Shown here one piece after another: positions 54,085-63,019 of a stretch of 64,000 nt of DNA (position 1 is the stretch's first letter; each line of letters begins with the position of its first letter). Location of the stretch: NCBI RefSeq assembly GCF_010093065.1, contig NZ_CP048113.1:2604001-2668000 (forward strand), given 5' to 3'. The DNA is from Chitinophaga agri. GTDB lineage: Bacteria > Bacteroidota > Bacteroidia > Chitinophagales > Chitinophagaceae. Made by a program: the position numbers and the translations under genes. Below the pieces are notes generated by a model. That model made no database searches. It had not been told where the DNA came from and was given only the letters and a program-made list of their open reading frames with translations.

Positions 54085-54219
54085 TTATGGTGCGCCGAAT
54101 ATACAGGTGTCCGCGGCCTGTTGTCCTGCCGGCGTAAATTCTAATACTATCGCTGTTACAAATGCCGCGAGCAGCACGATGGCTACAGCTATCTTCCAAA
54201 TTTCTGTTCTGTGTTTCAT
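54085..54219 (-). CDS. 44-residue single-pass membrane peptide
   Basis: A short frame starting at ATG 54219: MKHRTEIWKIAVAIVLLAAF followed by VTAIVLEFTPAGQQ and ending GAP. One membrane helix (about 9-27) after a basic start. Too short for most callers; coding is supported by the clean layout of basic start, helix and polar tail. Function unknown. Confidence 0.5.
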   Translation of the reverse strand: MKHRTEIWKIAVAIVLLAAFVTAIVLEFTPAGQQAADTCIFGAP

Positions 54220-54336
54220 GAGAGAAAGTTACGTGTATGAAAATAACAATGGAACAAGTGATCCGTTCAACCGGACATATCATTCCGCCAAAGGGGCCAT
54301 GCTCATGTTGAAAATCGGGGTGATCACCTCATACCG

Positions 54337-55062
54337 TCAGGGCAACTTAGCCACTAATTGTTCAGGCATCCATTTCAGTATCGTATAGATCATCTTCCAT
54401 TTAAATCCGGGTACTATAATAAACCCATTGCCCGCTTCTACCACTGCCCTTGCAATGAAATCCGGCTCCAGCATCAGCGACTCAGGCAGCGCAAGTCCTG
54501 CGGTCATCTTACTGCGGATATAACCAGCTACGATCACATTCACCGTGATCCTCCGCTTAAACAGATACTGCCTCAGCCCTGCCAGGTATTGTGTGAAAGC
54601 AGACTTCGTACTACCATAAATAAAATTGCTCTTCCTTCCGCGCACACCGGACAAAGAAGAGAGTCCGACTATCCTTTCCAGGCGGACATTCTCTTTATCC
54701 ATCGCAATGATATTCAGTATAGAGACGGCGCCTGCATAATGTACCTGCATCATCCGGAAACTACCGGGAAAGTCGAGCAGCGCGTCTTCATTGTTTTTGA
54801 GATAACCGGCCGCATACACAACAATATGAGGCTTCTCTGGTAATTGTTGATAGAAAGCAGCATGACTATCGAAGTTTGCCGCATCAAAATATAAAATGGT
54901 GACCAGCTCTTTCAGGCGCTGGTGCTGGCTAACAAACGATTGTAGTTCATCGGTACTGCGGGAAGCGGCTATCATGCGGAAGCCTTTATCTGCGTAGCGA
55001 AGCAGGGCTGCCTTTGCTACATCGGAGTTAGCGCCAAGGATGAGTACTGTTTTTCTCTGCAT
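54337..55062 (-). CDS. SDR-family oxidoreductase
   Basis: 241 residues from ATG 55062 (MQRKTVLILGANSDVAKAAL). Rossmann motif GANSDVA, catalytic Ser in VGLSSLSG, and the YGSTKSA motif (YxxxK: Y-G-S-T-K). C-terminal hydrophobic stretch (KWKMIYTILKWMPEQLV) may bind the membrane. Related to sugar- or lipid-modifying SDRs such as DprE2-like enzymes; substrate not proven. The frame to 55089 is longer but starts less well. Confidence 0.85.
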   Translation of the reverse strand: MQRKTVLILGANSDVAKAALLRYADKGFRMIAASRSTDELQSFVSQHQRLKELVTILYFDAANFDSHAAFYQQLPEKPHIVVYAAGYLKNNEDALLDFPGSFRMMQVHYAGAVSILNIIAMDKENVRLERIVGLSSLSGVRGRKSNFIYGSTKSAFTQYLAGLRQYLFKRRITVNVIVAGYIRSKMTAGLALPESLMLEPDFIARAVVEAGNGFIIVPGFKWKMIYTILKWMPEQLVAKLP

Positions 55063-55153
55063 AAGACTAATATAAGCACTCCTGATCAATCTGCCACACT
55101 ACTTTTAAGCAAATGCCTGAATTGGGTGGTAAGCCTGTTTTTATCTTCTTATC

Positions 55154-55183
55154 AATAAAAAAAGCCGGCACTTTCATGCCGGC
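55154..55183 (-). terminator. Terminator of the msr operon
   Basis: Stem GCCGGCA / TGCCGGC with a 6-base loop; on the minus strand it is followed by TTTTTTTATTG. It lies 22 bases after the msrB stop. Confidence 0.8.
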
Positions 55184-55204
55184 CAAACTAACTTATCAAT
55201 CTCA

Positions 55205-55717
55205 TCACAGTCCCGGTTCAAAATCCAGCGACACGGAATTCATACAAAACCGTTTATGCGTAGGCGCCGGACCATCATCAAAGATATGCCCCAGGTGAGA
55301 ATTACATCTCGCACATTCGACCTCCACACGATGCATACCATATGAATTATCGTCCTTGTAGATCACACTGTTTTCACGTACCGGCTCAAAGAAGCTGGGC
55401 CAGCCGCAGCTGCTTGCAAACTTTGCATCTGAACGGAACAGCTTATTACCACACACAGCGCAGTAATAAGTGCCTTTGGTGTCGCTGTCCCAGTACTGAC
55501 CGGTAAAAGCGCGCTCTGTACCCTGTTCACGGGATACATTGTACAGATCGGCCGGCAGGATCTTCTTCCATTCCGCATTGCTTACATTCAGGTGCGTCGT
55601 ATCAGTACGCGAGTAGTATGGATTGCTTTCCTTGTTCATATCTTTCTTCTTTTGTGCATTACCCTGACAAGCCGTTAGCAGCAGGGCAAAAAACATAATT
55701 ACAAAACCTGCTTTCAT
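55205..55717 (-). CDS. msrB: Methionine-R-sulfoxide reductase, lipoprotein
   Basis: 170 residues. Lipoprotein signal with LTAC17. Zinc Cys pairs at C86-x2-C89 and C135-x2-C138, and catalytic C158 in HKRFCMNS. It reduces methionine-R-sulfoxide in envelope proteins. It lies 22 bases downstream of the msrA gene, forming an exported msrA-msrB operon with a terminator after it. Confidence 0.95.
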   Translation of the reverse strand: MKAGFVIMFFALLLTACQGNAQKKKDMNKESNPYYSRTDTTHLNVSNAEWKKILPADLYNVSREQGTERAFTGQYWDSDTKGTYYCAVCGNKLFRSDAKFASSCGWPSFFEPVRENSVIYKDDNSYGMHRVEVECARCNSHLGHIFDDGPAPTHKRFCMNSVSLDFEPGL

Positions 55718-55739
55718 TGTATATGGATTTTATCAAACA

Positions 55740-56441
55740 TCATTCCTGTTTCAGTTTTCCTTTAAAAACCTCTCTGAACTTATCTCTCTTCGGTTTTACC
55801 ACAAACTGGCAGTACGGCACACTCGCATTCGATTCATAATAGTTCTGATGATAATCTTCGGCGTTGTAGAACTTCGTGTACGGCGTTACCTCAGTTACAA
55901 TCTCATCGGGGTAAGCCTTTTCTTCATTCAGCCGTTTAATGTAGTAGTCAGCCAGTTTGTGCTGCTCAGCGTTGTGGTAAAATATAGCAGACCGGTATTG
56001 TGTACCCTCATCATTCCCCTGCCTGTTCAGCGTGGTGGGATTATGCGATACGAAAAAAGCAGCCAGCAGTTCATCGTAGGAAATTTTTGAAGGATCGTAG
56101 ATGATGTTGCAGGCTTCCGCGTGCCCCGTCAGTCCTGTACACACCTGTTTGTAACTCGGATTAGGCACGGTGCCACCGGTATAACCAGAGGTCACGCTGG
56201 TCACACCCTTTAACTGTTTAAACTGTTCCTCCACACACCAGAAACAACCGGCAGCAAACGTTGCCGTGTCACTTTTACTGGTAGCTGCCTTTGCCGCACC
56301 GGCCTTTTCCATTTCTTTGAATGTATTGCTTTTGCTGATGTCGGTATGTGACTGCCCACATGCCCAGAACGGTGCTAAGAGCATCAGGAATAAATAACTA
56401 CCTGCCTGTTTGATCATTTGTCGTCCAATAAATGTTTTCAT
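55740..56441 (-). CDS. msrA: Methionine-S-sulfoxide reductase, exported
   Basis: 233 residues. Signal or lipoprotein-like N-terminus (YLFLMLLAPFWAC28); catalytic GCFWC with nucleophile C66; GYTGG and the EACNIIYDP segment are family hallmarks. It repairs methionine-S-sulfoxide in the envelope. Met9 is an alternative start. First gene of the msrAB operon. Confidence 0.95.
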   Translation of the reverse strand: MKTFIGRQMIKQAGSYLFLMLLAPFWACGQSHTDISKSNTFKEMEKAGAAKAATSKSDTATFAAGCFWCVEEQFKQLKGVTSVTSGYTGGTVPNPSYKQVCTGLTGHAEACNIIYDPSKISYDELLAAFFVSHNPTTLNRQGNDEGTQYRSAIFYHNAEQHKLADYYIKRLNEEKAYPDEIVTEVTPYTKFYNAEDYHQNYYESNASVPYCQFVVKPKRDKFREVFKGKLKQE

Positions 56442-56820
56442 CTTTTTAATTTTCTACTGCCTGAAAAAATGTGTCCATCACCCTTGTTCCTATCTATATG
56501 CCCGGTGGACATTCCCGGACGTTCATTATGTAGTGTCTCTCTAATAAATACGAGAAATTAAATCGGCCGTGCTGAGAAAAACGTCTTTTAGATCAAATTT
56601 AACAAGACCATAACTTTTTGTCTAACAGCGTTAAATTAAAATCCAATCAGGACAAAAATACCCTGTAGTAAGAACACTGGCCATGACAGATTTACACTTT
56701 CTGATGTAAAATTTTCCCGTGGGATGAAATTTTTATAGTGAATGAAAAACCTACCCAACCTGCTGGAGAAGCACGCGCGTTAAAAGTGACTTATTGGAAT
56801 AACATACGCTGCTCATTACC

Positions 56821-56864
56821 GCAGGTGGTGTATCAATAGCATTTGATATACCCCCTGCTTTTTT
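56821..56864 (+). terminator. Strong terminator without an upstream protein gene
   Basis: A 16-bp stem with one mismatch (GCAGGTGGTGTATCAA / TTGATATACCCCCTGC) followed by TTTTTT. No coding gene on the plus strand precedes it, so it may end a non-coding transcript. Confidence 0.65.
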
Positions 56865-56916
56865 AGCACCTGTTAGTAATCAGATATTCAATCTCTCCCA
56901 TCATCAATATATCATC

Positions 56917-56959
56917 TAAAGGTCACTTCAATATCTCAAGGATATATAAGTGACCTTTA
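56917..56959. promoter_or_regulatory. Nested inverted repeat
   Basis: TAAAGGTCACTT and AAGTGACCTTTA are perfect 12-base arms around ATATC-TCAAG-GATAT, an inner hairpin. No T run follows. It may be an operator for the 57052 gene or a regulatory RNA structure. Confidence 0.5.
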
Positions 56960-57051
56960 AATAACGTACTAGTACTCAATTTATATGAATACCAGACAAA
57001 TACTAGGAGACAGGTAGTACCTTAGTATAAACAACCTCAAAAGCAACTATT

Positions 57052-57591
57052 ATGGCCATTGTTAAAGACAATATCCTGCTGCAGCTCGTCCGGGGCACAA
57101 TAGGCAGACAAGTCACCATCTACGAACGGAATGGACAGATCATTATGGCGAAAAAACGCCGCCCGTCCAATAAAAAACCAACGCAAAAACAGCTGGAAGC
57201 GAGGCATAAAATGCGCATAGCAGCGGACCTGGCCAGAGACATGATGAATGACCCTGCGATAAAGGCCTATTATGCGTCACTGGCAGGGCCAGGACAGAAT
57301 GCCTATAACATGGCCGTGAAAGATGCATACCGCTCTCCCGAAGTGCAGCAAATTCGCCTGGAAGATACGGCTGTTGTTGTGACAGCAAAAGACGACTTCC
57401 GGGTTGCCGAAGTGAAGGTCCAGGTAGTAGATACCGATGGTGTGATCACTGAAAGCGGACCTGCGGTTTTAGGAAGGAATGGCATAGACTGGTACTATCA
57501 GGCAACCACATTGCCGCCAGGCGGAAAGATCGTGATAGTAGCAGCAGACCTGCCAGGGAAACAAACCGTAAAAGAACTACCCATCAGCTAA
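57052..57591 (+). CDS. Hypothetical Bacteroidota protein
   Basis: 179 residues without a signal peptide. Basic N-terminal half (LQLVRGTIGRQVTIYERNG, KKRRPSNKKPTQKQLEAR) and a C-terminal beta domain (VVVTAKDDFRVAEVKVQVVD). The start resembles proteins that bind DNA or a phage-like structure, but no family is recognised. Single gene preceded by a long regulatory-looking region. Confidence 0.65.
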   Translation: MAIVKDNILLQLVRGTIGRQVTIYERNGQIIMAKKRRPSNKKPTQKQLEARHKMRIAADLARDMMNDPAIKAYYASLAGPGQNAYNMAVKDAYRSPEVQQIRLEDTAVVVTAKDDFRVAEVKVQVVDTDGVITESGPAVLGRNGIDWYYQATTLPPGGKIVIVAADLPGKQTVKELPIS

Positions 57592-57693
57592 AAAGAAGCG
57601 TCCGCACACTTCCCGGCATTACATCAGCAACAAGTCAGAAGAACAGAGCGCCCGTTTGTGACGGAACGCCCTGTCGTACGATATAGATAAAGG

Positions 57694-57924
57694 CTACTTC
57701 AGGTCTTCTATGGATGCACCAAAATTGATGTGCAGTACATTACCGTTGGGCAATACGAGCGCAGGTACCGACTTTACACCTGCTGCATCCGCATCCTTTA
57801 CCTTGCTCTTCTCTGATCCGAGATGTACTACCTCTACCTGCGCGGCAGGGATCAGGTGAAGAATATCCTGTTCTGCGCTTACACAAACCGGGCAACCTGC
57901 ATGATAAAAAACTGCTTTTTCCAT
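57694..57924 (-). CDS. Small thioredoxin/glutaredoxin-fold protein
   Basis: 76 residues with CPVC near the N-terminus (YHAGCPVCVSAEQD) and a cis-Pro region (VKSVPALVLPNG). Reduces or oxidises disulfides in the cytoplasm. It follows the DapA-like gene by six bases in the same operon. Confidence 0.85.
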   Translation of the reverse strand: MEKAVFYHAGCPVCVSAEQDILHLIPAAQVEVVHLGSEKSKVKDADAAGVKSVPALVLPNGNVLHINFGASIEDLK

Positions 57925-57930
57925 GTTATC

Positions 57931-58815
57931 TTAATTTTTAATGTTTGATATAATAGTGTTTAAGATCGTGTTCTCATTTTCTGTGAGCGGCTTCAGCGGA
58001 CTTCTCAATTCGCCTGCTTCCACGCCATATAGTTCCAGCCCTGCTTTAATCGCCCTGGGTAATCCCGTATTGACGATGAACTTTAACAGGTCCACCTGCT
58101 GATAGAACAGCTCCCTGGCAGTACTGTAGTCATTTTGCTGAATTGCGTCAAATAAGGCCGTATTCAGCTCAGGTATCAGGTTCGGCGCAGCGGTACACCA
58201 ACCTGTAGCACCTGCTGCAAAGGCAGATAGCGCCAGTGGATTGGAACCGTTATAGAAAGCCACCTCTTCTCCCAGTTCTCTTCTCAGGTAGTGCATACGT
58301 TGCACATCCCCGGTGCTCTCCTTGATCATGGTTACATTCGGTATCTCCAGCAGGCGTTTTAAGAGCGCAGGAGACATGTCCACCCCTCCTGTCGCCGGAT
58401 TATTATACGCCATCACCGGAATCGAAATACGGGACGCTACCGCGTCATAATGTGCCACGACTTCATCGTCGGTCAGTTTCCAGTAACTCATTGGGATGAT
58501 CATCACTGCCGAAGCACCTGCTTTCTCTGCAAACCGGGCATGGTAAATAGTTCTCTCTGTCGTAAGATTGGAAACGCCCACCAATGTTGGCACCCGGCCT
58601 GCTACCTGTCTGATGGTCGCTTCCGTCACTGCTTCCTTCTCTTCATCCGTGAGATAAGGTAATACACCTGTACTCCCCAGCGGAGCAATGGCATGCGCGC
58701 CTGATACTACCAGCCTTTCCACCAGCTGCTGAAACAACGGAATATCTACCTTCTCCTGGCGGTCAAACGGCGTGATCGCATAGGCTATGACGCCTTTCAA
58801 TAAAACATGATCCAT
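57931..58815 (-). CDS. DapA-family aldolase
   Basis: 294 residues. TIM barrel of the DHDPS/NAL family: LGSTGVLPYLTDEE at the phosphate loop, Schiff-base K165 in TMIKESTGD and proton-relay Y137 in MAYNNP. Could be dihydrodipicolinate synthase or, more likely given its neighbours, a 2-keto-3-deoxy aldolase or related lyase. In an operon with the cupin and the thioredoxin-fold protein. Confidence 0.85.
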   Translation of the reverse strand: MDHVLLKGVIAYAITPFDRQEKVDIPLFQQLVERLVVSGAHAIAPLGSTGVLPYLTDEEKEAVTEATIRQVAGRVPTLVGVSNLTTERTIYHARFAEKAGASAVMIIPMSYWKLTDDEVVAHYDAVASRISIPVMAYNNPATGGVDMSPALLKRLLEIPNVTMIKESTGDVQRMHYLRRELGEEVAFYNGSNPLALSAFAAGATGWCTAAPNLIPELNTALFDAIQQNDYSTARELFYQQVDLLKFIVNTGLPRAIKAGLELYGVEAGELRSPLKPLTENENTILNTIISNIKN

Positions 58816-58836
58816 GCATTTTTACATTTAAGTGGT

Positions 58837-59340
58837 TTACAGATCCCTTCCTTCTTCTTCCCGCAATGCCACTCCCAGGTTCTGCAACTGCGGAGCATTC
58901 TCACAGGCAATGTATTTTGCGGGTAATGCATCGCTGAGATTCTGATGCCTGTGCCAGGCCCAGGAAGGAATGTACACCGCATCTCCTGCCTCCCATTCCA
59001 CACGCTCGTCTTCGATCTCTGTCCAGCCTTTCCCTTCAATGACATACAGGACGGTTTCATAGGTATGACGGTGACGGTTGGTCTGCTGACCGGGTAACAG
59101 TCCCCCGATGGTCATACTCACATTCCTGCTCGGCAGATCGACAAAGAACACCGGATGTTTTCTTTCCGTAGAAAACTGATCGTGCTCACCTGCACGCTCA
59201 ACATTTTTGTGTATCAGGTGAGACGGCTTTACGAATGTTGGCCTGGCATACGTACGGTGAAAATCCTTTGAACTGAATGCCTGTTTTTCCTCCTTTGCTG
59301 ACTGATCAGGAGCTGCTGGTGTGGCTGTTGTTTTAGACAT
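58837..59340 (-). CDS. Cupin-domain protein
   Basis: 167 residues; central cupin barrel with metal site HRHTYETVLYVIEGKGW and the second motif GDAVYIPSWAWHRHQN. The N-terminal 50 residues are a polar extension. Possibly a dioxygenase or isomerase working with the DapA-like aldolase, 21 bases downstream. First gene of the operon, divergent from the MocR-type regulator. Confidence 0.85.
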   Translation of the reverse strand: MSKTTATPAAPDQSAKEEKQAFSSKDFHRTYARPTFVKPSHLIHKNVERAGEHDQFSTERKHPVFFVDLPSRNVSMTIGGLLPGQQTNRHRHTYETVLYVIEGKGWTEIEDERVEWEAGDAVYIPSWAWHRHQNLSDALPAKYIACENAPQLQNLGVALREEEGRDL

Positions 59341-59440
59341 AGTTTATATTTTTATGTTGATGTTTTCTGATTGCATGACAAAAGTAGTGTAGCTTTGGAC
59401 CAGCAAACTGATACAGTTTTTACAAAAACAGCTAGTCCAG

Positions 59441-60862
59441 ATGTTAAGACCTTGGCAACTCGAGATACAATTGGCCCCCCAGTCGGATAAGGCGATATAC
59501 CTCCAGATCGCGGATGCCATCATCAGGGATATCCATTCCGGTCGCCTGAAAGCGGGCGACGCCCTGCCAGGCAGCAGGAACATGGCGCAGCTCCTGCACA
59601 TCAACAGGAATACAGTGGTAGAAGCGCTGAATGTGCTGATCAATGAAGAATGGGTGGTATCTAAAGAGCGGAAAGGTATTTTCGTGTCAGAAACACTACC
59701 GTCCCTGTCAGGCGCCCGACGATCTTCATCCACACCAGTATTACCGGAAACCACTAAGGGACAACGGTACCATATCCAGTTCGACGATGGTCATCCGGAT
59801 AGTAAGATCGCGCCGGTGGCCGCACTGGCCAGGGCCTACCGGCAACTGTTCAACCGGAAAGCCCGGTGGCAGCTGATGGGATACGCGGATGAATATGGTG
59901 ACCCGGAGTTCAGGAAAGCGATCGTACATATGCTGAATCACCAACGCGGACTGGGCATTACTGACAATGCCATCTGTATTACACGGGGCAGCCAGATGGC
60001 GATGTACCTCGCATTCCGTTGTATGATTGAAAAAGGGGATCATGTCATGGTAGAAGATCCCGGCTATAAACCCGCCTGGAAAGCAGCGGCTGATGCCGGG
60101 GCAAAGCTGTTACCTGTCCGGGTAGATGAAGAAGGGCTGGTAATAGCAGATGTGATGGCCCATCTGCAGTCACGAAAGAAGATAAAAGCGCTCTATACCA
60201 CTCCGCACAGACAGTACCCTACCACGGTGACGTTAAGTCTGCAAAGGCGCTTACAGCTCATCCAGCTGTCCAATGACTACGGATTTACCATTATGGAAGA
60301 TGATTATGATAATGAATTCTGTTTTGGCTACCGGCCTACGCTTCCGCTATCCAGCTTCCGGGAACTGAAAAGTTATATTTATATCGGTACCATGAGTAAG
60401 GTAGTGGCTCCCGCATTACGCATCGGCTACCTGGTCGGCAATAGTGAGCCGTTTATTGAAAAGGTCGGCGCACTCAGGAAGATCATTGACGTACAGGGCG
60501 ATAATATCATGGAGCAGGCCGTATTACAACTGATCAAAGACGGCACGATCAAGCGACATATCAGAAAAGCGACCCTTCACTATAAAGCCAAACGAGATGT
60601 GACGGCGGATCTGCTGGAAAAGCACCTGCAACACAGGGCTGATTATAGCATACCCGAAGGAGGACTGGCGTTCTGGCTTACACCGAAAAAAAGCATCAAC
60701 TGGCAGCATGTAAGTGACAAGCTGCTCAGCAAAGGTATCAGGATCATTACGCCTGATAACTATAGCATTGACACACCCGTGAATGGTATACGGCTCAGTT
60801 ATGGTGCACTATCCGAAGAACAGCTGGAAGAAGGCATTACAGAACTGGCAAAGCACCTGTAA
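59441..60862 (+). CDS. MocR/PdxR-type GntR-aminotransferase regulator
   Basis: 473 residues. N-terminal GntR winged helix (IYLQIADAIIRDIHSGRLKA, GSRNMAQLLHINRNTVVEAL), then a class I aminotransferase-like domain with PLP Lys in MSKVVAPALRIGYLVG and the usual EDPGYKPAW and EDDYDNEFCFG motifs. Such proteins regulate pyridoxal-phosphate or amino-acid genes. It is divergent from the cupin-aldolase-thioredoxin operon, its probable target. Confidence 0.93.
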   Translation: MLRPWQLEIQLAPQSDKAIYLQIADAIIRDIHSGRLKAGDALPGSRNMAQLLHINRNTVVEALNVLINEEWVVSKERKGIFVSETLPSLSGARRSSSTPVLPETTKGQRYHIQFDDGHPDSKIAPVAALARAYRQLFNRKARWQLMGYADEYGDPEFRKAIVHMLNHQRGLGITDNAICITRGSQMAMYLAFRCMIEKGDHVMVEDPGYKPAWKAAADAGAKLLPVRVDEEGLVIADVMAHLQSRKKIKALYTTPHRQYPTTVTLSLQRRLQLIQLSNDYGFTIMEDDYDNEFCFGYRPTLPLSSFRELKSYIYIGTMSKVVAPALRIGYLVGNSEPFIEKVGALRKIIDVQGDNIMEQAVLQLIKDGTIKRHIRKATLHYKAKRDVTADLLEKHLQHRADYSIPEGGLAFWLTPKKSINWQHVSDKLLSKGIRIITPDNYSIDTPVNGIRLSYGALSEEQLEEGITELAKHL

Positions 60863-61087
60863 GGGCGTTGGCGGTTCCGGCATGGCATGAGCTGTAAATA
60901 CGGCACCTGAATTGCATTTATTGGGCACAGGGTTCCTTCTTTTATTCACTGATAATCATGCACGGGGTTTCATATCTGAAATACAATATCTCCTAAGTCC
61001 GGAATAAGAGAATGAATTACCTTGCAATGAACAAACTCCCATATACGAACTAATCATCCATTCTAACTAATCTCCATCAAAGTAACT

Positions 61088-61846
61088 ATGAGAAGAAAAC
61101 TGATCGCCATCTTAGTATTGGCCGCTACATTCCTTACCGCGCAAGCGCAGGAGATGACCACTGAACAGCAGAAGGTCATTGCTAATTTCATCAGCAACGT
61201 TAAACAGCAAAATAAGGAAGCATTGGCTGCGAGCGTTAAATTTCCATTGAAACGCGACGCCCCTATTCCGCCTGTTAATAACAAGGAGGAATTCCTCGCA
61301 CGCTATAATGAGATATTTGATGAGTCATTGACCAAAATGATCGTGTCTTCCCGGCCCGAAAAAGACTGGACAGCGATGGGCTGGCGTGGTATCATGCTGG
61401 AACAGGGAAAAGTATGGCTGGATGATGATGGCGTGCTGATAGCTGTGAACTATCAGTCAACGATTGAAAAAAGAAAACAGAAAGCACTGGTTAAAGATGA
61501 CAAAAAACAACTCTATAATACGGTAAAAAAATACGACAGACCTACTTACCTGCTGGAAACGAAAACGCACCGCATCCGTATAGATGATCTGGGACATAAT
61601 AATTACCGTTACTCCTCCTGGCGCCTGCAAAGTAAAATGAGTGAAAAGCCCGACCTGGTGATTGAAGATGGCGAGGTATTCTATGAGGGTACCGGTGGTA
61701 ATCATCATTATGAGTTCAGGAATGATGGCTACCTCTATAGCTGTGTATTTACGCTGCTGGGCGCAGATGACAGATCGCCTGCTGTACTGACCATATCCAA
61801 AGATGGTAAAGTACTGTCTACGCAGCCACTCACCGTTATCAGATAG
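61088..61846 (+). CDS. Secreted protein of unknown function
   Basis: 252 residues, signal peptide MRRKLIAILVLAATFLTAQA. The mature part has an alpha region (QQKVIANFISNVKQQNKEAL) and then beta strands (WDDDG, YRYSSWRLQSKM). No family recognised. A terminator lies 63 bases after the stop. Confidence 0.75.
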   Translation: MRRKLIAILVLAATFLTAQAQEMTTEQQKVIANFISNVKQQNKEALAASVKFPLKRDAPIPPVNNKEEFLARYNEIFDESLTKMIVSSRPEKDWTAMGWRGIMLEQGKVWLDDDGVLIAVNYQSTIEKRKQKALVKDDKKQLYNTVKKYDRPTYLLETKTHRIRIDDLGHNNYRYSSWRLQSKMSEKPDLVIEDGEVFYEGTGGNHHYEFRNDGYLYSCVFTLLGADDRSPAVLTISKDGKVLSTQPLTVIR

Positions 61847-62278
61847 ACATAATCACACCAGGCATTTGCCAGGCAAACAGCAGCTAATTCATTACGGTAT
61901 TTTCCTTCGGGGGCATTTCTTACTGCAATGCCCCCTTTTTCATGCTTATATCACTTTTTCAACATGTGAATAATCCGAATAACTTTTCCAAAGAAGTTAT
62001 TTACATTTGCTTACAGTAAAGCAGACACGTAAAGTCAGATTAATTATTCAAGCCCCGGGCCGTCATCAATAATCAACCAAGAATGAGTTTATCATGTGAA
62101 AGGTTCTTTCGCATTTTTCCTTCGTAGACAAGCACCTGCTGATTAGCAATATTCAATATATCTGAAGCACAGATTATGACATAATTATAAACAACGGCTT
62201 TTGCCGGCTTTATTTCCGCTGTATACGGGGAAGTCTGGCGTTTATCTCAATACTATTTTCAACCTCGAATCAATTCCG
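61847..62278. other. Intergenic region before outer-membrane protein gene
   Basis: About 430 bases. Holds the terminator at 61909-61940 and the promoter of the beta-barrel gene. No gene recognised. Confidence 0.5.
61909..61940 (+). terminator. Intrinsic terminator
   Basis: Stem GGGGGCAT / ATGCCCCC with an 11-base loop, followed by TTTTT. Confidence 0.85.
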
Positions 62279-62989
62279 ATGAAAAACACGCGCAAACGAT
62301 TCCCTGCAAAAGGGTTATCCCTCTTATTTATTACCGCCGTATGCTGGCTGAGTACCATTACTGTAAGTCTGGCACAGAACGTTGATCCTGCACAAAGTAT
62401 GAAAAAGCGTATTCCGTACACGTTAAAGATCAATAAAGGTTCCTGGTGGGTAGGCGGCGGACTGGGAATCACGGGTTCCGTTACACCGATGGGACAATAC
62501 ATTGGTACGGCTGCACAGCTTTCCGCAAAAGCTGGTTATCATGTAATAGACAAATTGTCTGTCGGCCTGAGTGTGACCGGAGCACTCAGTATTGCCAGCA
62601 AAAAAAGCGCAGGGGTATACAACAGAGGCCTCAATGTACTGATGGGGCCTATCGTTCAGTATATGATCCCTGTATCCAGGTCCATCTTCCTCCAACCGAT
62701 CATTGGCGCCACCTGGGGCCCGATGGGTATCAAGTCCATGGTCTCTCCGGCAGGTGCTGAAGAGCAATATGTCAAGATCAAGGGACATGCATTCTGTGAA
62801 CTTGCAGGTATCGGACCGTTTTTTGAGGTAATACCAGGTAAAGCCAGTTTCGGCGCCCAGTTCTTTGTAACATCCATACAACAAACCACTAACGTGTATA
62901 CAGATGGTGGTGAAAAGGTACCAGGCACACAGATAAAAGACCGGAAGACCGGCCCTGCCATGATCATGGAATTCCGGTTACACTTATAA
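62279..62989 (+). CDS. Outer-membrane beta-barrel protein
   Basis: 236 residues from ATG 62279 (MKNTRKRFPAKGLSLLFIT). Signal peptide to about residue 32 (SLAQ). Amphipathic strands (WWVGGGLGITGSVTP, LSVGLSVTGALSIA, FLQPIIGATWGP) and a terminal FRLHL, with the C-terminal aromatic near the end, fit an eight- to ten-strand barrel of the outer-membrane protein type. Function unknown. Confidence 0.75.
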   Translation: MKNTRKRFPAKGLSLLFITAVCWLSTITVSLAQNVDPAQSMKKRIPYTLKINKGSWWVGGGLGITGSVTPMGQYIGTAAQLSAKAGYHVIDKLSVGLSVTGALSIASKKSAGVYNRGLNVLMGPIVQYMIPVSRSIFLQPIIGATWGPMGIKSMVSPAGAEEQYVKIKGHAFCELAGIGPFFEVIPGKASFGAQFFVTSIQQTTNVYTDGGEKVPGTQIKDRKTGPAMIMEFRLHL

Positions 62990-63019
62990 TATTCAGACAG
63001 AAAGGGGCAGCAGCAGCTT

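Larger units (their letters stand above)
56442..57051. other. Long intergenic region with two hairpins
   Basis: 610 bases between msrA (divergent) and the 57052 gene, without a plausible protein frame. It contains a terminator-like hairpin (56821-56864) and a 12-bp inverted repeat with an inner hairpin (56917-56959). The former ends any transcript from about 56560-56820, so a small RNA is possible there. Confidence 0.55.
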
